A stretch of DNA of 64,000 nt, taken from NCBI RefSeq assembly GCF_014237835.1, contig NZ_JACJVI010000002.1:62001-126000 (forward strand). Reading direction: 5' to 3'. Origin of the DNA: Rhizobium sp. AQ_MP. GTDB taxonomy: Bacteria > Pseudomonadota > Alphaproteobacteria > Rhizobiales > Rhizobiaceae. The notes under the pieces are model-generated. The model did no database searches. It saw only the letters and a program-made list of their open reading frames with translations, and was not told the DNA's origin. Below, piece by piece: positions 17,101-25,665 of this stretch. The stretch's first letter is position 1; every line of letters begins with the position of its first letter. A program made the position numbers and the translations under genes.

Positions 17101-18381
17101 TCAGCCCAACGCCTCCATCTTGCCGCCGAGCGGGATGTTCGTTGCCTGGCCGTTCTCGACGACAACGAGGTCGTAACCGCCGCCGGATTTGAGCCGCCAC
17201 TGGCCACCGACGAGCGGGGTCTTGGCGACGTTCTTCTGGGCGAAGGGTGGCAGGTTGGCGTTGTTCCAGGCGATCGGGCCGACCAGCGTGTCGAGCTTGG
17301 TTTCGCCGATAGCCTTGGCCACAGCATCGCCATCCGTCACGTCTTCCGCCCGCTTCATGACGTCGACCGCCAGTTCGAAGAGCGCATGGGCAAAGCCGAT
17401 CGGCTGTGTCCAGGGACGACCGGTCGCTGTGGTGAAGGCGGCGGCGACATCGGCGGCGGTTTCACCGGTCAGCGAGGACTTGAAAGGATGGGATGGCGTC
17501 CACCAGACCTCGGTCGAGAGGTTGTGGCCGGCATCGCCAAGGGCTTCCACGGTCTGCGGGAAAAGCAGCGCCTTGCCGATCGAGGCTATCTTGGGTTTGA
17601 GGCCCTGCTGCTTGGCCTGGTTCCAGAAGGTGGTGAGGTCAGGCGGGATCATCACGCCGGTGAGGATCTCTGTCTCGGCCTGCTTGAAGGCGTTGATCTG
17701 GGCAGAGAAATCGTCGGTCAGGTTCTGATAGCGGCCGGTGTCGGTCAGGCCATAGCCAAGCTTTTCGAGCACCGGCGGGAAGCCGACGACCTTGTCGCCC
17801 CAGGCATTGCCGTCGCCATCGTTCGGGAAAAGGCCGCCGACCTTCTTGTTCGTCTCGACCTGACCCCACATGCCGGTGAAGACGGCGATGATGTCCTCAA
17901 GGCCCCAGAAGAAATGGTAGGCGTAGTTGAAGGGCTTCCAACTTCCGGGATCGCCGGGATTGCCCTGCTGGCCGATGAACCAGGGCTGCCAGGGAGCGAC
18001 CGTGGACAGGCAGGGGATCTGCTCGGCTTCGCAGGTGGTGGAGACCGGATTGGTGGTTTCCGGTGTCGAGGAGACGAGCATCAGGTTGATCTCATCGTCG
18101 ACGATCAGTTCCTTGGCGACTTCGGCGGCACGGTTCGGATTGGACTGGCTGTCCTTGACGACGACCTCGTAGTTCAGGCCCATCTTCTTGGTCGTGGCGA
18201 GGAAGCTGTCGATGACGAACTTGTCGGCTTCGCCGAAAGCCGCGAGCGGTCCGGTCTGCGGGCTGACATAGCCGAGCTTGACCGCCGCTGACTGTGCAAT
18301 CGCAGGGGCCGCGAGGCCCGAGGTCGCCAGGACGGCACCGCCGGCTGCCGTCGTCTGCAGGAATTTGCGTCGCGTAATCAT
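17101..18381 (-). CDS. ABC transporter substrate-binding protein (HAAT/Liv type), Tat-exported
   Basis: 426 residues. The start at 18381 (MITRRKFLQ) follows GGGAGGAAAC; the RR-F motif and AAPAIAQ cleavage site near residue 32 indicate Tat export. The mature protein begins VKLGYVSPQTGPLAAFGE, the hallmark of periplasmic binding protein type 1 Liv family. It feeds the four downstream transporter genes. A close paralogue lies at 21453-22727; both share stretches such as NLMLV, VKDSQSNPNRAA and PWFIGQQGNPGDP. Ligand unknown, probably an aromatic growth substrate. Confidence 0.88.
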   Translation of the reverse strand: MITRRKFLQTTAAGGAVLATSGLAAPAIAQSAAVKLGYVSPQTGPLAAFGEADKFVIDSFLATTKKMGLNYEVVVKDSQSNPNRAAEVAKELIVDDEINLMLVSSTPETTNPVSTTCEAEQIPCLSTVAPWQPWFIGQQGNPGDPGSWKPFNYAYHFFWGLEDIIAVFTGMWGQVETNKKVGGLFPNDGDGNAWGDKVVGFPPVLEKLGYGLTDTGRYQNLTDDFSAQINAFKQAETEILTGVMIPPDLTTFWNQAKQQGLKPKIASIGKALLFPQTVEALGDAGHNLSTEVWWTPSHPFKSSLTGETAADVAAAFTTATGRPWTQPIGFAHALFELAVDVMKRAEDVTDGDAVAKAIGETKLDTLVGPIAWNNANLPPFAQKNVAKTPLVGGQWRLKSGGGYDLVVVENGQATNIPLGGKMEALG

Positions 18382-18442
18382 GTTTCCTCCCATCATCGTC
18401 TCTCCTCCCAAAGAGCGCGCAGCGCGCGAGATGTCGTTTCGG

Positions 18443-19498
18443 TCAGTCGGGCCTCACGCCCTCCCAGGCATGTTGCAAAAGTGTGCGGATCGACGCCCGG
18501 TCGATCGGGCGCGGGTTCCAGTACGGGTTTTCCGTGGCGATATCGGCAGCACGATCAAGATCGGCTTGAGTGAGCCCGAAATCCTTGAGCGACAGCGGTG
18601 CGCCGATCGACTTGGCAAAGTCCCAGAGACCACCGCCAATCGAACCGCCGAAAAGTTCGGCGGCGCCTGAGAGTTCCGCTTGTGCCGCCTCGGCGTTGAA
18701 GGCGGCCGTGTGTGGCAGCATGACTGCATGGGTTTCGGCATGCGGCGTGTCGAAGGAGCCGCCCAGCGTGTGGCAGATCTTGTGGTGCAGCGCCATGCCG
18801 ACAGTGCCGAGCACCGTGCCGCAGAGCCAGGCGCCATAGAGCGCTTCCGCCCGCGCATCGGTGTCTTCAGGGCTCTTCACCAGAACCGGAAGGCTGTCCC
18901 TGAAGGCGCGTAGACCGTCGAGCGCCATCAGCGTCGAGACGGGGTTGCGATCCTGGGCATAGAGGCCCTCGACCGCATGGGCCATGGCGTTCAGACCACT
19001 CGTGACGCTCATGCCGACGGGAAGGCCGAGCGTAAGATCCGGATCGTAGATGACGACTTCCGGCAGGATGCTGGCGTTCCGGACCGTGGTCTTTCGGCCG
19101 CCGTCGGTCTGGCCAAGGATCGGCGTGACTTCGGAGCCGGCGTAGGTCGTGGGGATGACAACCTGCGGCAGATCGGTGCGGTAGGCAATCGCCTTGCCGA
19201 GCCCCGTGGTGGAGCCGCCGCCGAGCGAAACGACGCAGTCGGCTTCGGTGTCCCTGACAACCTTCAGCGCTTTCTCCGTCACATCGACGGGCGTGTGCAT
19301 GACGGCGCCGGAGAAGACGCCGACGGAGAGTGAACCCAGGCGGTCCGACAGGGCTTCGGCATCTGCCTTCTGGTGCGGCGTTGCCAGAACCAGCGCACGG
19401 CGGCAGCCGAGGGACTCGACCGCGCTGCTCACGTCTGCGCTGCGGCCGGAGCCGAAGAGGATACGCGCCGGGCTGCCGGCATAGGTGAAGCTCTTCAT
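18443..19498 (-). CDS. Maleylacetate reductase
   Basis: Reduces maleylacetate with NAD(P)H to 3-oxoadipate, the step after hydroxyquinol ring opening. The 351-residue protein belongs to the iron-containing alcohol dehydrogenase fold: GGGST near residue 95 for the cofactor, IPTTYAGSEVTPI near 115-127 and HHKICHTLGG near 240, where the reductase subfamily keeps several histidines. The start overlaps the upstream dioxygenase gene by 4 bases, so both steps are translationally coupled. Family and context agree. Confidence 0.9.
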   Translation of the reverse strand: MKSFTYAGSPARILFGSGRSADVSSAVESLGCRRALVLATPHQKADAEALSDRLGSLSVGVFSGAVMHTPVDVTEKALKVVRDTEADCVVSLGGGSTTGLGKAIAYRTDLPQVVIPTTYAGSEVTPILGQTDGGRKTTVRNASILPEVVIYDPDLTLGLPVGMSVTSGLNAMAHAVEGLYAQDRNPVSTLMALDGLRAFRDSLPVLVKSPEDTDARAEALYGAWLCGTVLGTVGMALHHKICHTLGGSFDTPHAETHAVMLPHTAAFNAEAAQAELSGAAELFGGSIGGGLWDFAKSIGAPLSLKDFGLTQADLDRAADIATENPYWNPRPIDRASIRTLLQHAWEGVRPD

Positions 19499-20367
19499 TT
19501 GCCCCTCCCGGGTCGTGCGCGGACCATGACGAACCTGAGGCTGACGCGCGAGGCGGGTTTCCCGTCAATCACCGTCTGCTCGAACGGATGCACCAGTTCC
19601 GGTCGAACACCGAACAGCGCGTCTTCGCCCAGCCTCGGATCGTCAGCGTCGTAGATGTGGGTGGTGATCGTCTCGAAACCCGGTGCGCGCACGACGAAAT
19701 GCAGATGCGCGGGACGGTGCAGCGGATAACCCGCCTGAGCGAACAGCCGCCCCACGGGCCCGTCACCGGGGACGCCGTAACCGGCCGGCCTCACCGAGCG
19801 ATAGTGGAACCTGCCGTCCTGATCGGGATGGAACAGACCCCGCAGATTGAATTCCGGCTGCAGATCCGGCTGCTGGTTTTCGTAGTAGCCTTCGGCGTTG
19901 GCCTGCCAGGTGATGATTTCGGCCGTGGTGATCGGCAGGCCGTCCAGATCTTCGACGCGGCCCTCGACCAGCAGAGGTTCGCCTTCGCCGTCGAGCGAGA
20001 TGGAACTGCCGAGTGCCCGCTCCGGGGTGTCGGTCCGGAAGAAGGGCCCGCGGATCGTGTTGGGGGTAGCACCCGATGGACGGCGCGAATTGATCTCCTC
20101 GACGAGCGCGGAGGCGCCAACCAGATCGGAGAACAGCACCCATTCCTGGCGGCGTTCGTCCGAGGCGTGGCCGACTTCGGTCAGAAAGTCGAGAACCGTG
20201 CGCCATTGCTCCGGTGTCGGGCGGAATTCCTTGATGAGATCGTGCACGTGGCAGACCACGGCGGAGAGCAGGCGCGCGGTGGCATCATCGGGCGCGTCGA
20301 AGCGGCTTGTGAAGGCCTCCTTCGAGGTCGCTTCGTCGAAGGACATGAGGTCAGCGGCCCGCGACAT
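19495..20367 (-). CDS. Intradiol ring-cleavage dioxygenase (second hydroxyquinol/catechol-type)
   Basis: 290 residues with the same layout and ligand positions as the enzyme at 10797-11699: Tyr162, Tyr197, His221 and His223 (RPAHLHF). Sequence identity between them is only moderate, and the C-terminus differs, so this is an old paralogue and not a recent copy. Leading the operon and coupled to maleylacetate reductase, it may cleave hydroxyquinol or a substituted form such as methyl- or chloro-hydroxyquinol. It is divergent from a LysR regulator across 98 bases. Catechol 1,2-dioxygenase is a less likely alternative because the next enzyme is maleylacetate reductase. Confidence 0.85.
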   Translation of the reverse strand: MSRAADLMSFDEATSKEAFTSRFDAPDDATARLLSAVVCHVHDLIKEFRPTPEQWRTVLDFLTEVGHASDERRQEWVLFSDLVGASALVEEINSRRPSGATPNTIRGPFFRTDTPERALGSSISLDGEGEPLLVEGRVEDLDGLPITTAEIITWQANAEGYYENQQPDLQPEFNLRGLFHPDQDGRFHYRSVRPAGYGVPGDGPVGRLFAQAGYPLHRPAHLHFVVRAPGFETITTHIYDADDPRLGEDALFGVRPELVHPFEQTVIDGKPASRVSLRFVMVRARPGRGK

Positions 20368-20452
20368 GCATCTCCTCCCAAATCCGCATTGCTGGTCGAG
20401 AGGAAGCTAGCAGCCCTTTCATGCAGTATTGATGATTTGTTTGGGCGCCAAT

Positions 20453-20467
20453 ATAACAATCCGTTAT
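20453..20467. promoter_or_regulatory. LysR-type T-N11-A palindrome overlapping a LysR start codon
   Basis: ATAACAATCCGTTAT has 5-base perfect arms around 5 bases and fits the LysR-box rule T-N11-A. The last two bases are the first two of the LysR ATG at 20466. It lies in the divergent promoter of the aromatic operon. Autorepression plus inducer-dependent activation of the other side is the usual arrangement for this family. A matching site stands at 24564-24578. Confidence 0.6.
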
Positions 20468-21416
20468 GAAGTTCGACGAGCGACATCTCATCCAGCTGGC
20501 CGCCGTGGTCAAGACGGGTGGCGTGACCGAAGGTGCAGCCCTCCTGGGGCTCGCGCAGCCGGCCGTGTCGCGCACGCTGTCGATGCTGGAAAAGCGTGTG
20601 GGCGAACCGCTCTTCATCAAGGGCCGGCGTCCGCTGCAGCCGACGCCTCTCGGGATTGCGTTGGCAGAACATGGGCTTGCCATGTTGGCGGCCTCTCGTA
20701 AGGCATCGGATCTGATGGAGAGCTTCCGGGTCGGCAAAAGCGGCGTGGTGCGTGTCGGCGGAAGTCCGTTCTTCATGGATTCGCTGATCGCGGGCATGTG
20801 CGCCGAGTTTCAGGCGACGCATCCTGATGTGCGGATCGACCAATCCTATGGCTATTTTCCGGATCTGCGTGCCGCTCTGAAGTCCGACCAGATCGATCTT
20901 GCGATCTGCCCAATCGACATTCTCGATGAGGGCTCGGGGCTTGCCTTCCAGCAGATCCTGCCCGGCCGCAATGTCATCGCGTGCCGCGTGACCCATCCGC
21001 TTCTGTTGAAGCGCCGCGTGCAGCCGTCCCATCTTCTCGACTATTCCTGGGTGGCGCCGCCGCCGGGCAGTCCGCTTCTGGCCGACCTCAGAGCACTACT
21101 CCTCTCCTTCGGAGCGACGGAAATCCGCATCCGCTATTCCGGTGGGTCGCTGGCGAGTGTCGTCAATTATCTGAAGGGCGCAGATGCACTGACCGTGATG
21201 CCGCATAGCGTGGTCTTTGCGCAGCGCAAGGAGAAGACGATCACGGCGCTGCCGATCAACATTCCGCATCCGGAGCGTGCTTTGGCCATCCTTCGGCGTG
21301 TGGATGCGCCGCGGTCTCCGGCGGTCGAGCAGTTTTCATCCTTCGTTCGGTCGAGCTTCGAAAACCTGCGTCACCTGATCAAGCGTCATGAAGAGGCGGT
21401 CGTCTGGGGAAGCTGA
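20466..21416 (+). CDS. LysR-family regulator of the hydroxyquinol operon
   Basis: 316 residues with an N-terminal winged HTH (GGVTEGAALLGLAQPAVSRTLSMLE, seen at about 18-42 as the usual LysR pattern) and a C-terminal periplasmic-binding-like effector domain. It is divergent from the dioxygenase-reductase-transporter operon and likely activates it in response to an aromatic intermediate. The LysR at 24577-25554 is a clear paralogue, sharing most of the HTH and the motifs FQ-ILPGRNV, RYSGGSL and LPHSVVF-type near the same positions. It is followed by a bidirectional hairpin. Confidence 0.88.
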   Translation: MKFDERHLIQLAAVVKTGGVTEGAALLGLAQPAVSRTLSMLEKRVGEPLFIKGRRPLQPTPLGIALAEHGLAMLAASRKASDLMESFRVGKSGVVRVGGSPFFMDSLIAGMCAEFQATHPDVRIDQSYGYFPDLRAALKSDQIDLAICPIDILDEGSGLAFQQILPGRNVIACRVTHPLLLKRRVQPSHLLDYSWVAPPPGSPLLADLRALLLSFGATEIRIRYSGGSLASVVNYLKGADALTVMPHSVVFAQRKEKTITALPINIPHPERALAILRRVDAPRSPAVEQFSSFVRSSFENLRHLIKRHEEAVVWGS

Positions 21417-21417
21417 C

Positions 21418-21437
21418 GGGCCCGCTCGGGCGGGCCC
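21418..21437. terminator. Bidirectional hairpin between convergent genes
   Basis: GGGCCCGC and GCGGGCCC pair perfectly over 8 bases with a 4-base loop, directly after the LysR stop and 16 bases from the end of the convergent binding-protein gene. No T-run is visible in either direction. Confidence 0.6.
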
Positions 21438-21452
21438 GCCTAGGTCGTGTCC

Positions 21453-22727
21453 TCAGGCCAGCGCTTCCATCTTGCCAGCCGTCGGAATGTTCGGTGCCGT
21501 CTTGTTGTCGACGATGACGAGATCGAACGTGCCATCGTCCTTGCGCCGCCACTGGCCGCCGACCAGCGGCGTCTTGGTGACGTTCTTGGCTGCAAAGGGC
21601 GGCACGCCCTGACCGTTCCATTCGACGCGGCCGACGATCGTGTCGACCTTGGAAGAGGCGATCGCCGCGGCGACGGCTTCGGCATCCGTCACATCGTCGA
21701 CGCGGCCCATGACATTGGTTGCCATCTCGAAGAGCGAGTGGATGAAGCCGATGGGCTGTGTCCAGGGGCGACCGGTCTTGGCGGTGAAGTCGGCGGCGAG
21801 TTCGCCGGCGCTCTGACCCGTCAGCGATGACTTGAACGGATGCTGCGCCGACCACCAGACCTCCGAGGAGAGGTTGTGGCCGGCCGCGCCCAGCGTCTCG
21901 ACCGATTGCGGGAAGAGGATCGCCTTGGCGACGGTGACCGCCTTCGGATTGAAGCCTTGTTGTTTCGCCTGGTTCCAGAAGGTTGTGAAGTCAGGCGGAA
22001 TGACGACGCCGGTGATGATGTCGCACTGGCCGTCCTTGAAGGCATTGACCTGGGCGGTGAAGTCGTCGGTCAGGTTCTGGTAGCGACCCGGATCCAGGAG
22101 ATCGAAGCCAGCCTGGGCGAGACCCGGCTTCAGGCCGACATTCGGGTCACCCCAGGCATTGCCGTCGGCATCATTGGGGAAGAGGCCGCCAACCTTCTTG
22201 TTGGTATCAAGCTGGCTCCACATGTTGGTGAAGACGGCGATGACGTCTTCCAGGCCCCAGAAGTAATGGTAGGCGAAGTCGAATGGTTTCCAGCTCTGCG
22301 GATCCCCGGGATTGCCCTGTTGCCCGATGAACCAGGGCTGCCACGGCGCCTTGGTCGATATGCAGGGGATGCCCTCGGCTTCGCAGGTCGTCGCCACCGG
22401 ATTGGTGTTTTCCGGCGTCGAGGCGACCAACATCAGATTGATCTCGTCGGAGAGGATGAGTTCCTTCGCTACATCCGCTGCCCGGTTCGGGTTGGACTGG
22501 CTGTCCTTGACGATGATCTCGAAGTTCTTGCCTGCCTCGGTCGCCAGGAAAGAGGCGATGTTATAGGCGTCGCTCTCGCCGAAGCTTGCCAGCGGTCCCG
22601 TCTGCGGGCTCACATAGCCGAGCTTGATCTTGGCTCCCTGAGCGATCGCGGGTGCGGCAAGGCCGCCAAGCCCATAGGCGAGACCGGTGGCGGCCCCCGC
22701 CTTCAGCAGTTTTCTGCGCGTAATCAT
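21453..22727 (-). CDS. Second Liv-type substrate-binding protein, Tat-exported
   Basis: 424 residues with a Tat-type leader (MITRRKLLK, cleavage near AAPAIAQG, residue 30) and a mature start IKLGYVSPQTGPLASFGE. It is a close paralogue of the protein at 17101-18381 but has no permease or ATPase genes beside it. It probably shares the LivGFHM-type transporter of the first operon, giving it a second ligand, as known for LivJ and LivK. It is the last gene of a three-gene leftward operon with a ring-cleaving dioxygenase and a hydrolase. Confidence 0.87.
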   Translation of the reverse strand: MITRRKLLKAGAATGLAYGLGGLAAPAIAQGAKIKLGYVSPQTGPLASFGESDAYNIASFLATEAGKNFEIIVKDSQSNPNRAADVAKELILSDEINLMLVASTPENTNPVATTCEAEGIPCISTKAPWQPWFIGQQGNPGDPQSWKPFDFAYHYFWGLEDVIAVFTNMWSQLDTNKKVGGLFPNDADGNAWGDPNVGLKPGLAQAGFDLLDPGRYQNLTDDFTAQVNAFKDGQCDIITGVVIPPDFTTFWNQAKQQGFNPKAVTVAKAILFPQSVETLGAAGHNLSSEVWWSAQHPFKSSLTGQSAGELAADFTAKTGRPWTQPIGFIHSLFEMATNVMGRVDDVTDAEAVAAAIASSKVDTIVGRVEWNGQGVPPFAAKNVTKTPLVGGQWRRKDDGTFDLVIVDNKTAPNIPTAGKMEALA

Positions 22728-22757
22728 GCTGTCCTCCTCCCAGTTGTTTGTTTGAAA

Positions 22758-23420
22758 CTAGGCCGCGACGCGGCGAAATGGTTGACTGCCCTCCGCAAGA
22801 TCCCGAAGCATCGCTTCGAGCGCTTTCACCTCCATGTCAGAGGCCTGGTGCGCCCGCCCCGGAAACAGTTCGCAGCGAAGTCTCGCCCGCGCCCTCCCAA
22901 GCGCTTCGGAGGCTTCTGCGAATGCCGAGACCGGGATCCACGGATCCTGATCGGAGCCGGTGAGATAGACGGGCATGCCGTCGAGATCGTGTGCCGATCG
23001 TTCGTCCTGCGTCTGCCCGACCCGGCAGCCCGTGAGATTGACCATGGCCCCCTTCCAGGGGCCAAAGGTCATGGCATATTCAAGCGACAGGCAGGCGCCC
23101 TGGCTGAAGCCGCCGATGAGAAGGGGCTTGTCCGCGCCGCCCGCCTGTCGCAGGGCCCCCGCCAGCCCATGGAGATAGTCAAGCGATGCCGAAAGTTCGC
23201 GTCTCGTCGCGTCGGTCAGCGCATCCGTGGCACGCGCGGCATACCAGGAGTTTCCAGTGGCTCGCGGCAGGCAGAAGGAGACCCTCGGTACGGCAAGCCG
23301 CCCGACGACCTGTTCGATCATGTCCTCGGGGGTCTGGGTTCGCCCGTGGATGAAGACGCAGAGAACGTCGGCATCCGCCGGTGCGACACCTGCGGTGAGC
23401 GGCTCGCCATGAACGGCCAT
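22758..23420 (-). CDS. Alpha/beta hydrolase, MhqD-like phospholipase/carboxylesterase family
   Basis: 220 residues from the ATG at 23420 (a GTG at 23429 is an alternative). The nucleophile elbow GFSQGA, an Asp in GSDQDPW and a His in GRAHQ form the expected catalytic triad. It follows a VOC ring-cleaving dioxygenase by 13 bases. The same pairing of hydrolase (MhqD) and dioxygenase (MhqO) is known from Bacillus subtilis genes induced by methylhydroquinone, so a role in handling quinol cleavage products or quinone-damaged compounds is likely. Natural ester substrate unknown. Confidence 0.8.
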   Translation of the reverse strand: MAVHGEPLTAGVAPADADVLCVFIHGRTQTPEDMIEQVVGRLAVPRVSFCLPRATGNSWYAARATDALTDATRRELSASLDYLHGLAGALRQAGGADKPLLIGGFSQGACLSLEYAMTFGPWKGAMVNLTGCRVGQTQDERSAHDLDGMPVYLTGSDQDPWIPVSAFAEASEALGRARARLRCELFPGRAHQASDMEVKALEAMLRDLAEGSQPFRRVAA

Positions 23421-23433
23421 GATCGCCACCGGA

Positions 23434-24390
23434 TCAGAAGTTCGCGGGTTCGAGGCCGGCGATCAGTTCCTCGCGGCGATCCTCGAACCAGGGCGGGAAG
23501 ACCAGCGTCGAACCGATCGCGTCGGCCGGCTCGTCCTTGGCCCAACCGCCCTCGACCGACCAGGCGATCTCGAACAGCGCGCCGCCCGGCGAGCGGACAT
23601 AGCAGGACTTGAAGTAGTTGCGGTCCTTCTGGTCGGAGACGTCGGTGAAACCGAGACCTTCGATATGGGCCTTCAGCTTCAACTGGTTCTCTTCGTTGAC
23701 GGTGTTGAGTGCGAGGTGGTGGATCGTGCCGCCTGAAAGCGTCCAAGTGCCCTGCGGGCCGTTCGGCTGGTGCAGGACTTCCACCATGCTCGACGGGCCG
23801 CCATTGTTCGGAACCGAGAACATCAGCCCCTCGTCGCTGTCGGCTTCCTTCTTCATGCCCATGCCAATCGTCAGGAAGTCGTCCATCGATGTGCGGTCGA
23901 AAACGGCGATTGCGGCGCCATAGATGCCGCGGATGCCCTGGGCCTCGCCTATGCCTTGAGCCTCATTGGTGATCGGCGGGCGCTTGTCTGCCGGGCTCTC
24001 GACCAGTTCGTGGTCGATGCCGCAGGGATGGGCGAGGGCTACCCGTGTAATGCCGAAGCGGCTGGTCTTGCTGGCAGGTATGCCGCGCTCGTTCAGCCGG
24101 TTGACCCAGAAGTCGGCCGAGCCGACGGGGATCGAAAGCTGGATGATCTTCGACTGGTTGGTGCCGCGCCTGCCATAAATGCCGGGTTTCCTGAAGGGGA
24201 AGGTGGTGACGATGGTCGATGGGTCGCCGCTTCTGGCGCCGTAATAGAGGTGGTAAACCGGAATCGTGCCGTCGAAGAGAACTGTGCGCTTGATGGAATG
24301 GAGTCCAAGCGTCTTGGTGTAAAAGTCATAGTCCTCCTGAGCGCCGTCGGTGCTCAGCGTGAGGTGATGGTAACCCGTGATGAACGACAT
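23434..24390 (-). CDS. VOC-family ring-cleaving dioxygenase (MhqO-like)
   Basis: 318 residues from the ATG at 24390, which has a GGAGGAAG ribosome site. Two vicinal-oxygen-chelate modules are visible. Metal ligands are expected in YHHLTL (His8/9), TIHHLAL (His224/225) and LFEIAW (Glu274). The family includes Bacillus MhqO/MhqE and related putative hydroquinone dioxygenases. Expressed with an MhqD-like hydrolase and divergent from a LysR gene, it probably opens a hydroquinone-type ring. This differs from the intradiol route of the neighbouring operon, so the locus may treat two classes of dihydroxybenzenes. Confidence 0.83.
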   Translation of the reverse strand: MSFITGYHHLTLSTDGAQEDYDFYTKTLGLHSIKRTVLFDGTIPVYHLYYGARSGDPSTIVTTFPFRKPGIYGRRGTNQSKIIQLSIPVGSADFWVNRLNERGIPASKTSRFGITRVALAHPCGIDHELVESPADKRPPITNEAQGIGEAQGIRGIYGAAIAVFDRTSMDDFLTIGMGMKKEADSDEGLMFSVPNNGGPSSMVEVLHQPNGPQGTWTLSGGTIHHLALNTVNEENQLKLKAHIEGLGFTDVSDQKDRNYFKSCYVRSPGGALFEIAWSVEGGWAKDEPADAIGSTLVFPPWFEDRREELIAGLEPANF

Positions 24391-24455
24391 TCTTATCTTC
24401 CTCCAGATGCTGCGCGGGCAGGCATGGAGCCGATCTAGAACGCACGGGGCCTCCA

Positions 24456-24472
24456 GTGGCGATTGTCGCCAC
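24456..24472. promoter_or_regulatory. Perfect palindrome in the LysR/dioxygenase divergent promoter
   Basis: GTGGCGATTGTCGCCAC has 7-base arms around TTG. It lies 66 bases upstream of the VOC dioxygenase start and about 92 bases from the LysR-box at 24564. It may be a second regulator site or a leader hairpin. Confidence 0.35.
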
Positions 24473-24563
24473 ACCCGTCATGCTTGCGCCCGATCGGATC
24501 CTCCCAATAATCCGACTATATCCCGCATCGAGCCATCTGTTGATAAAATTGCTTATGTTCAGT

Positions 24564-24578
24564 ATAGCAGATCGCTAT
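24564..24578. promoter_or_regulatory. LysR-type T-N11-A palindrome overlapping the second LysR start codon
   Basis: ATAGCAGATCGCTAT has perfect 5-base arms around 5 bases and ends inside the ATG at 24577, exactly as the related site at 20453-20467 does. Same spacing and same placement in two paralogous loci support a genuine autoregulatory site. Confidence 0.6.
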
Positions 24579-25554
24579 GAAGATTGATGAGCGCCACCTC
24601 GTTCAGCTGGCGGCCGTCGCCGAGACCGGCGGCGTGACCGAAGGCGCGGCACTGCTCGGCATGACGCAGCCGGCAGTCTCGCGCACGCTGTCCATGCTGG
24701 AGCGCCGGGTAGGGGAACCGCTTTTCACGCCGGGCAAGCGCCCGCTGCAGCTGACACCGCTCGGACAGCAGCTGGCGATTCAGGGGCGATCGATCCTGGC
24801 CGCATCGCGCAAGGCGGTGGAAATCGTGCGCGGTTTCCAGTCGGGCACAACCGGGCGCATCAAGGTCGGGGGCGTGCCATTTTTCATGGATGCCGTCATT
24901 TCGCAGATGATCGCGAGCTTCCAGCTGCGCGAACGCGATATCATGGTCGAGCAGTCCTATGGCAATCTGCCCGATCTCCTGACCGAGCTTGATTCAAGCC
25001 AGATCGACGTCGCCATAACACCGATCGGCAGCTCGGACCTGAAGAGCGACTTCGAGTTCCAGCCTATTCTTCCCGGGCGCAACGTGCTGACCTGTGCGGT
25101 CGGTCACCCGCTGCTCCGAAAGCGGCGGCTCAGCATAGAAGACATCATGACCTATCCGTGGGTGGCGCCACTTCCCGGCTCGCCCCTTGTGCTCGACCTG
25201 CACAACATCCTGATCACGCTCGGGATCAGCGAATTGCAGGTCCGCTATTCCGGTGGCTCTCTGCTGTCGGTCGTCAACTACATTGCCTCGACCGATGCGC
25301 TGGCGATCCTGCCGCATTCGGTCGTCTTTTCCTTCAAAGGCGAGAACAAGATCTCGATCGTGCCCGTCGATATCCCGCAGCCGGAGCGGACGCTTGGCAT
25401 CATTACCAAGCGTAAGACCTATCCGAACCCGGCCTGCCGGAAGTTTCAGGATCACATCGTCCGGGAATTCACGGATCTCAAGAAGGTGATCGAACGTCAC
25501 GAAAAATCGATCGCCTGGGGCGAGGGGCCGTTCCTGCCGGAGCGGGATCGCTGA
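24577..25554 (+). CDS. LysR-family regulator, paralogue of the one at 20466
   Basis: 325 residues; N-terminal HTH (GGVTEGAALLGMTQPAVSR at about 18-36) and effector-binding domain. It is divergent from the VOC dioxygenase-hydrolase-binding protein operon, which it likely controls. It differs from its paralogue mainly in the effector domain and has a longer C-terminus (GEGPFLPERDR), which suggests a different inducer. Confidence 0.87.
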   Translation: MKIDERHLVQLAAVAETGGVTEGAALLGMTQPAVSRTLSMLERRVGEPLFTPGKRPLQLTPLGQQLAIQGRSILAASRKAVEIVRGFQSGTTGRIKVGGVPFFMDAVISQMIASFQLRERDIMVEQSYGNLPDLLTELDSSQIDVAITPIGSSDLKSDFEFQPILPGRNVLTCAVGHPLLRKRRLSIEDIMTYPWVAPLPGSPLVLDLHNILITLGISELQVRYSGGSLLSVVNYIASTDALAILPHSVVFSFKGENKISIVPVDIPQPERTLGIITKRKTYPNPACRKFQDHIVREFTDLKKVIERHEKSIAWGEGPFLPERDR

Positions 25555-25665
25555 TCCATTGCCGAGCCGAGCCTCGGGTCCTGCAAAATATGTTCGAGAG
25601 ACTGTAACGAAACGCAGTCTGCTCCGTCTAATCCGTGAAACCACATTTTGTGTACGGGACTGTCT

